DNA of 62,000 nucleotides from Diphasiastrum complanatum (taxonomy: Eukaryota; Streptophyta; Lycopodiopsida; Lycopodiales; Lycopodiaceae), in the NCBI GenBank assembly GCA_029204225.1, contig CM055103.1, forward strand, positions 41,397,368 through 41,459,367, read 5' to 3'. The notes beneath the pieces were generated by a model that saw only the letters and a list, made by a program, of their open reading frames with translations, was not told the DNA's origin and made no database searches. The position numbers were made by a program, and so were the translations under genes. Positions 53,269 through 62,000 of this stretch are shown here, piece after piece (the first letter of the stretch is position 1; every line of letters starts with the position of its first letter).

Positions 53269-53282
53269 GGCTCTAATACCAA
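53269..53282 (-). promoter_or_regulatory. copia primer-binding site
   Basis: On the minus strand TTGGTATTAGAGCC follows the LTR end '...gtattctcaac' directly. It differs from the initiator-tRNA complement TGGTATCAGAGC by one base (C to T). Confidence 0.85.
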
Positions 53283-53284
53283 GT

Positions 53285-55060
<1,776 letters not shown>

Positions 55061-55066
55061 GAGTCC

Positions 55067-55556
<490 letters not shown>

Positions 55557-56887
55557 AGGTACGGAGCCCAGAATCTCCATTCTAAGTGTAGCCTCAAAAA
55601 GAGTATGCACCTCTAGAAAAAGTAGGCTGGTCGGGTTCAAGAATGGGCTGGATTCGAAAATCTAGACGGGAGATGCTCACAAATTTGTGAGCCTAATACA
55701 GACCATACAGATCCATCTCTACTCATTTCCGACGTTGTTTGTCCAGAAATAGTCTTCCTACCATATATAACCCTATTAGGGCATGGGAAATGGACTAGTT
55801 TTTCACATTTTCATCCATGGGTCCAGTTTCTCCTAACGGAGTTTGTTTTTCTTGCTTTCTATTCTAGCTAGTGGGGCATCGAGGGGAATCGACAAGAATA
55901 GATCGGATGTTAAATGATCAGGTACAAAGCTTGGAACCTCCATTCGCAGTCCAGCCTCAGAAAGGGAAGGGAAAGTAGGCCAGTCAGGTCCAAAAATGGG
56001 CCTGATTCAGTGAATAGCATCTGGAAATCTAGATGGGAGGTGCTCACAGGTTTGTGAACCCAATACAGACCGCACAAATCCATCGCTGCGCACATTTTCG
56101 ATATCGTTTATCCAAAAACTTGTGCTAGAAATGACCCTAGTAGGACATTAAAAATGGACTAGTTTTTTACTTTTCAGTCCATAGGTCCATTTTCTCTGTA
56201 AGAATTCGTTTCTCCTGCTTTATGTTCTGGCCAGTGGGCAATGTCGAGGAAATTAGCAACAGGACACTGGATGGTCAGGTACGGAGTTTGGAATCCTCAT
56301 AAAGGGCTTCAAGGAAAGTAGACCGATCCGGTCTAGGAATGAGTCAAATTCGGTGGATAGCATTCGAAAATCTAGACGGGAGGTGCTCATAGGTTCGTGA
56401 ACCCAATATGGACCACAAAGATCCATCGCTATTCATTTCCGACCTCGTTTTCCCAGAAATAGTCTTCGTGCTGGAAAGGACCCTATTAGGACATGGAAAT
56501 GGATTAGTTTTTCACTTTTTCGTCCATGGGTCCAGTTTCTTTGAATGAAGTCGGTTTCCCCTACTTTCTATTCTGGACAGTGGACAATGCCAAGGAAAAC
56601 TAACAGGAATGGACCGGACACTGAATAGTTAGGTACAGAGCCCGGAAACTTGATTTGAAGTCTAGCCTCAAGAAGTGTTCAAGGAAAAGTGGGCCGAAAC
56701 TTTCAAGAATGGGTTGGAATCAGTCGATAAGGTCCGAAAATCTAGGTGGGAGGTGGTAACTAGTTCAAGAATTTGATATAGACTAGGTGGATCCATTGTT
56801 GCTCATTTTTTACGTTGTTTTCCTAGCACAGTCTCCTTGCCAAAAAGAACCCTATTAGGGCATGGAAAATGGACTAATTTTTCACTT
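55557..56887. repeat. satellite array, ~358-bp unit, 3.7 copies
   Basis: Units start with 'aggtac(g/a)(g/a)ag' at 55557, 55920, 56277 and 56631, giving periods of 363, 357 and 354 bp. The last unit is cut at about 56887. Each unit contains 'gaaaatctagacggga', 'aaccctattagggcatgg'-like and 'tccatgggtccagtttct' blocks. Copies differ by perhaps 15-20%. No coding potential. Confidence 0.93.
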
Positions 56888-58440
56888 GGCCCCAGTATCT
56901 CATAATTGCCTACAACTAGATAATATTTATTCACATAAAATAAAAGCACAACTATTTTTCAAAAGTTGATATTCCTATCCAACTATGTACGTTTGATAAA
57001 AATCTCATTTTTTATACTAACAAAACTCAACACACATGATATCATCCATGTTCTAGAACTCACTACACATTACTCAAGATTCGTTATCATTTATCCTTTC
57101 ATTTCTTTTGCATTTACACTCTGAGGACAATATTGTATTGCTAGTTATTTCTTATTTTTTAGCAATGAGGTGGAATTTCTCCAGTTGTTTGTGCTCAGTG
57201 ATCTACTTGTTGTATAGCTGCCAGTGATCTCTATGTGAGATCATTAATTGGTTATCAATTTGTTTGCCTACCAATTTGTTTGGCTGGGTAAATGCTCGGT
57301 GTACAGGGGCCATTTGCGTAATCTATGCAGTCATCTTGAGTGCACCCCCTGCTTGCTGTGAGATCGTTCATTTGTGGTTCATTGCCTTGAAATTGGTTGT
57401 TTGTGAACGAATCCATTTGCTTGAAGAGCACCCATCACCTTGCTGTAAATTATTGAAGTGTTACGTTGCTGGCTGTCCATTACTTCCAGGCTGTCCATCG
57501 CTGAACGAGAAAAACGATTGCAGTTGCTATGAGCAATTGCCTCCGTGCTTGGAGCGCTGACTACGTTAAGTCTCAAACTGAATAGGTAGAGCAACCCAAT
57601 AGTCTTCAGCTAATTTATTCTTCATTGAGTACATGCGGAGTGATCAGCTCCTGCTAGTCTGATTTGATCATTGATTTGGAGCGACCCATCTACTGTATAG
57701 AGGAGTGTATATTGTAGAGCTCTTCTTTTACTGCTTGACAATGCTCATTGCTGAGAAATTCGTTGGGCTAAGCCATGCTCATTGAAGAGGGATTGACGTA
57801 TCTAAAGTCCCCTTCATAGCGGCAGTCGGCATTCCATATTCAACCTCCCAGAGATAGCAACCACGCTCAATCATCAATCTCAAACTTGGACACCATTGCA
57901 ATTAAGCGATCTCTCACTGCATTACAAGCAGCCATTTCATGACAGACTGAATAAATTTTAGGGAAATCGAACGCTGTATATGGAGAGCATTCTAGAAACG
58001 TAAATCCCTGACAAACGGTAGACAGTTGCTGCAGCGGTGCAGCCGCATACCGGTGGCTGATCTCAAATAGCACACGACTCTGGTCAACAAGCGACTTCTC
58101 AGCAGATAAATCGCTGATTAATAAGCGAATCTTCGACAAGTAAATCACTTGGCAGTGCAGGCAACATGACCCATACCTTGGCTAAACAGGACCAAGCCCG
58201 TGACCAACCTCTCAGAACAGTCACGAATGGGAAACCCCATTTTTTATTATGCTTCTGCTGTGAAACATCCGACAACCTGCCTATCGTGGCCCCTGAGCAT
58301 ATTGGTGTAGAAGCTGAGTCTGCTGAGATAAATCCATTGATGCATTACTGAGGGAAGTATTGAGCAGTCAACTCCGATTTTGAACGTGTTGTACTTTAAC
58401 TTTTGATTATTTACTTGACCATACACGTTTGTATTAATCA
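56888..58440. other. no gene recognised; short open frames at 57264-57560 and 57867-58148
   Basis: The plus frame 57264-57560 is Cys-rich (AVILSAPPACCEIVHLWFIA) and the minus frame 58148-57867 reads QLSTVCQGFTFLECSP. Neither has a known motif or clear start. Words such as 'ctgtccat(t/c)(a/g)ct' and 'gctcattg' recur irregularly, suggesting decayed repeats. Confidence 0.35.
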
Positions 58441-59335
58441 CTCATATTGCCTGAAGGTCATGAGACATACGTAGTCCTAGTCTTGATATTACTTATTTTG
58501 ATTAGTATCCTATCTTGATCATGTGGATCAAGGTAGGAGCTTTATGTGATTATGAAGCAAGATCTCTCGTTATTGTCTAAGGATCATGATGAATTTTAGG
58601 CATTAATTGGGGGTTCGTTTATATTCCAATTTCCCTCATAGAGGAACTCCGTCTTTTATTAAGAAGAAACGGAAATGTACATGATGATCTATAGATCAAA
58701 CCAAAAACAATAAAAGAAACTATTTGAAATCTAGAATGGATTTTATTATCTTTATTCATTGAAAGTGAGTATAAATGTTTACTCTTAAACAAACATCCAC
58801 GTTCTTACATGAAGGATAAAGATATAATTAATAGAGCATGAGTATTCTATTTATTGTTTGTATGTCATGTGCCAAAAAATAAAAATAAAAACTCATGTTA
58901 TCTCATTGTTTTTTTCCATCTTGTCATCAAGTCACATACACAATAAATAGGAGAAGCATATGTTTAGAAATTATTTACAATATTCCAACAAGGAGCAAGC
59001 AAAGTCAGTAAAATTATGATGGCAAAAACTAGGAAAGATGCATGGAATGAGATGGCAACTTGAGAATATGAGATGAAATAGAATCATGAGTAGCAATATT
59101 GCAAGGCAATAATGGGAGGGAAATGATGAGGATGCATACTAGAAGTTGAATGTGGCATGGTTGTCCTTTGTGAGACCATGTGGCATAAGATCGTTGGGAG
59201 AGGCTCTTAGAAATTGTGAGAGAATGTATGTTGTTATGGAGAAAAGACGAATCCTGCATTTTCATTGGACCATGTGTACCCTAAAAATTTGTCAACAGAG
59301 CCACGTGTAGGTTTAGCTAGTCAGCATCCGATCTT
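58441..59335. other. AT-rich spacer, no gene recognised
   Basis: No frame above ~80 codons, no LTR or inverted repeat seen. Confidence 0.5.
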
Positions 59336-59337
59336 CT

Positions 59338-61155
59338 CTAGAAAATTCTAGAAAGATAATGTGTGAGAGAGAGAGAGAGTCGGTCATCTTGTGTGCAATA
59401 TGGATGAGTGAGAGCGAGACACGGAGAGAGATTGTGAGCGCGATGGAGTGTACGACCGAATGGATGTGGTGAAGTCAAAATATATGTTGAAACCATAATA
59501 CATACCTCAGAATATCCATCCCAGTCAATTCTCACTCCTCTCTCCAATAATTCGAGTAATGATTGCAAGTTGTTGAAATATGCATACTTGTACTCCTCTT
59601 TTGTGGGAGACCACTTTACGGCAGATTTTTGCATGAATCGACAAATCGGTGATTGTAATTTAATTTAAACAAATCCACAAATAAAATATGAATTATGACC
59701 AAAACAAGTTCAACTTATGGGTGGGGAGACTTATGAAATGGGCATGAAAAGAACCTTGGCCACCACTGCCCAGGTGCGAGGGCCCAACCGTCTCCATTCG
59801 CTTCTTAGCTGCCTCTCTTTGTTGTTTGAAACGATCTGGATCTTCTCAAAATTCTTTCTTTGCAAACTTCCAATCGTCCTTGTGCACGTTGTATGACCTA
59901 GATTTGCCAGCTCTCACTGCATCTCGATGTGCGGTGGCTCATCACGCTTCTCATGCATCGTCCCATCCATATTCAGTCAAATTTCAAATTAGGGGAGGGG
60001 ACTAGAAATTCTCTATATAATTGGTCAATGACACAATTCTTTTCCTCATCACTTTGTTTGCTCTAGTCCTTGAAAATGTCCTTGTTGAAGACCACGTGTG
60101 TGAGTTGCCTCATGCAAGTGAGGACGCGACCACCGCGGTCATCATCCACTATGTGCTTCTCCGCATCTATGTCATAGGATGGCAAGACGTCAGCTGACGG
60201 AGAGGTGGCAAAGGGAGTGTCAAGAGGAGTGGGGGAGTTGACCATAACGAGAATGATTTGGGGTGGAGTTTGAAGACGATCACGAGAAGAGTGGGGAGGG
60301 GTATGAAGAGGAGAAGGTTGGGGAGGAGTTTGAGTGGGAGTGTAGCCAACAGGAGTTTGAATGGGAGAAAAAAAGGGTGGAGTGGCCTGGCAAGAGGGAT
60401 TACGGTGCCATGGAGACCCCATAGGGGGCTTGGGTACCGAAAAGGAAAAATGTGAGGATAGAATGTGGGGGTGTTGGGATAATCAGGTGGGACAGATGCA
60501 GGAGTCAAAGTCTTACGCGCCATCCATGTTGCTTCTTGAGTTAGGGTTTATCAAAGTAAGGAAGACCTACGACAAGGCCTGCTAGATGGATGTGTTGGAC
60601 TCGAGGCCACATGAAGCACTACATCATCGGCGTCACCGCCACAACAGGAGCCATCCGCGTTGCTTCTTGAGTTAGGGTTTCTCGAAGTAAGGAAGACCTA
60701 TGATGAGGCTTGCTAGATGGATGTGCTGGACTCGAGGCCGCATGAAGCACTACATCATCGGCATCACCGCCACAACAGGAGCCGTCACTGAGGTGACTCC
60801 TCCTACGATCGCTCTTTTCCCGACCGGAATGTCGGGAAGAGGCACTGGCATTAGAGTGCGCGGGGGAGGGACTCCCGCCGGATAGACTCTCATGGAAGGG
60901 GGAGGGTTGTGGAGACTGGATATCCTCAGAATGAGATGATGTGGACAACTTACCTAAACTCCGTGCATCCCAACGAGCTCGTAGTCTCTCCATGATTCTG
61001 CCTACATGTGAGGGAGACATCCCATCCATATAACTAAGGACTTCATCGTCACTCATGGATGAAAAACGGGATGACTTGCGACTGCGGCCAGATCCGTGAC
61101 TTGGAGATGTGTTATGAGACATTGAGGATACGATTGGGATAATCTCTTCAAGCAA
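59338..61155 (-). pseudogene. transposase-like gene family T, copy 3 (inverted)
   Basis: Reverse orientation of 19495-20830. First exon: acceptor region at ~61150, ATG at about 61121 (MSHNTSPSHGSGRSRKSS), SYMDGMSPSHVGRIMERLRA and the Ser-rich linker. The second part, TPLDTPFATSPSADVLPSYD, then RGGRVLTCMRQLTHVVFNKD (present here, deleted in copy 2), SKQSDEEKNCVIDQLYREF, to about 59720. The final exon is 59634-59510 (SAVKWSPTKEEYKYAYFNNL, LLELLERGVRIDWDGYSE, then donor GTATGT). The intron between has AT instead of GT at its donor (59732 region) and AA instead of AG at its acceptor (59632 region). Stops and a 131-bp tandem duplication are also present. Confidence 0.5.
60520..60781. repeat. 131-bp tandem duplication inside T copy 3
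   Basis: 'ccatcc(a/g)(t/c)gttgcttcttgag' occurs at 60520 and 60651, and the following ~115 bp are repeated with about 9 substitutions. Absent from copy 2 at the corresponding place, so it arose after the two copies separated. Confidence 0.9.
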
Positions 61156-62000
61156 TTAAATATATTTTCAAAACATACAACCATTTAGAGTTAGTTAGTG
61201 CAAGAAATAAATTTAAATATTTGAGTTAAGGGTTTAGGGTAGAACAAAAAAAGTGATTCTGTGCATTCAACCATAGTTGAATATATTACAGTACACCACA
61301 ATAATCACACGTTAACCACAATAATTACATTTTATAATAAATAAATTAAACATTTCTACATGGTTTTAGGGCCAAATACATTTCCATTACATGACTAGTC
61401 AAGGTTCAAGGTTACATAAAAAAACTAGTTGCATCGAAAGGTGGCTGGCAAATGTACGAATAAAAATAATAGATGTAAAAACATATACACAAGTGTCTAT
61501 AAACATGGAAAGGCTAGCTATAGAGCCAAAACACTACCTAGAACTATCTAATTCCTCATCATCATCTCCGTCATGTGGACCTTGTTGTTCCTACACGCGC
61601 AAGACACGTGAATTAGTCTTCCGAACAATCGTATGAGAGTGAGAGAGAATAGCAAGTTTAAAAGACATAAAATGGATTTCATGTCGTACCTGAGGAGCAA
61701 CATCCTAGTTTATATGCACGCCCTGCCTCTTCAATAACTTGAGTAATGCCTACGTACCGTGGGAATATGCAAACATATACTCATTATGTGTGGAAGAATG
61801 CCCCACGGCGGACCGCTGCACAAACATTCCAAATTTCAATCATATAAAGAGAGCATTTTATTCCAACACATCTTACGAAAAACTCCCAAGAGCAAAAAAA
61901 AAAGAAATATAAATCAATAGTCAAATATCACAAATGGGTATAGGGTAGACTTACAAAGTGGGCACAAAAATATCCCTCACCGCCACTGCCCAATTGAGAA
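61156..62000 (-). pseudogene. transposase-like gene family T, copy 4, 3' part (runs off window)
   Basis: Minus strand from the window edge: exon ending at 61955 (GGGCAGTGGCGG and onward, same as copy 2 near 20655), donor GTAAGT (61954-61949), 139-bp intron, acceptor 'ttgtgcag' (61816), exon 61815-61690, donor at 61689, 99-bp intron, final exon 61590-61533 ending EELDSSR-stop. Both introns keep GT and AG. Then a 3' flank related to 19113-19494 leads into copy 3. The frame of the middle exon contains changes relative to copy 3 but is too short to judge activity. Confidence 0.55.

Overview
This window looks like repeat-rich nuclear DNA of a land plant. Ty1/copia and Ty3/gypsy LTR retrotransposons with plant-type primer-binding sites dominate it. 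One gypsy element carries a C-terminal chromodomain (chromovirus). There are CACTA-type terminal sequences, long (GA)n microsatellites, a ~358-bp satellite and several minisatellites. I see no bacterial-type operons, rRNA, tRNA or CRISPR. The species cannot be decided from the sequence. Almost every coding region is broken by stops, frameshifts or truncation, so this is mostly a graveyard of mobile DNA with at most a few host-gene candidates.

Layout. 1-3.7 kb: a dispersed repeat shared with 13.7-14.3 kb, AT-rich DNA and a minus-strand retroelement-like frame. 3.7-5.9 kb: internally deleted copia element. 5.9-11.9 kb: minus-strand gypsy remnant split by a nearly complete chromovirus shell (7038-10418: two LTRs, PBS, RT-RNase H, integrase, chromodomain, PPT, TSD). 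12-15.7 kb: rearranged inverted blocks with two unrecognised small-protein families. 16-21 kb: Ser/Thr-rich ORF, inverted repeat, a CACTA terminus and two head-to-tail copies of a spliced transposase-like gene. Their junction is present in inverted orientation at 59.3-62 kb. 21.3-24.3 kb: gypsy gag-protease remnant, then a copia gag-protease remnant ending in an A-rich tandem array. 25.7-26.9 kb: an unrecognised reading frame with a four-fold 23-residue repeat.

27.4-30.6 kb: two copia fragments in opposite orientation. 30.6-34.2 kb: mostly unassigned, with one gypsy gag piece. 34.2-35.2 kb, minus strand: the best host-gene candidate, a multi-pass membrane protein resembling the membrane part of plant RING-H2 E3 ligases, with the RING not visible. 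36-41.8 kb: DNA-transposon-like repeats, a gypsy protease, a striking array of short palindromes and a 1.77-kb CGGTCC minisatellite. 42-43.8 kb, minus strand: one ~560-codon reading frame with six in-frame stops and no frameshift, unrecognised.

44.7-45.6 kb: telo-box plus CT-rich leader, then a CACTA terminus with a perfect 34-bp palindrome. 47.3-48 kb: a GGTCGAGATC minisatellite. 48.8-53.5 kb: minus-strand copia element missing its protease, most of integrase and the 3' LTR, abutting a (GA)n tract. 55.6-56.9 kb: satellite array. 59.3-62 kb: inverted transposase-like copies.

How the parts work together: the autonomous functions (gag, protease, integrase, RT-RNase H) exist only as pieces spread over different elements, and none looks able to move on its own. 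The order of insertion can be read from the nesting: gypsy remnant first, chromovirus into it later. The two chromovirus LTRs differ by about 16 substitutions and one 8-bp indel by eye.
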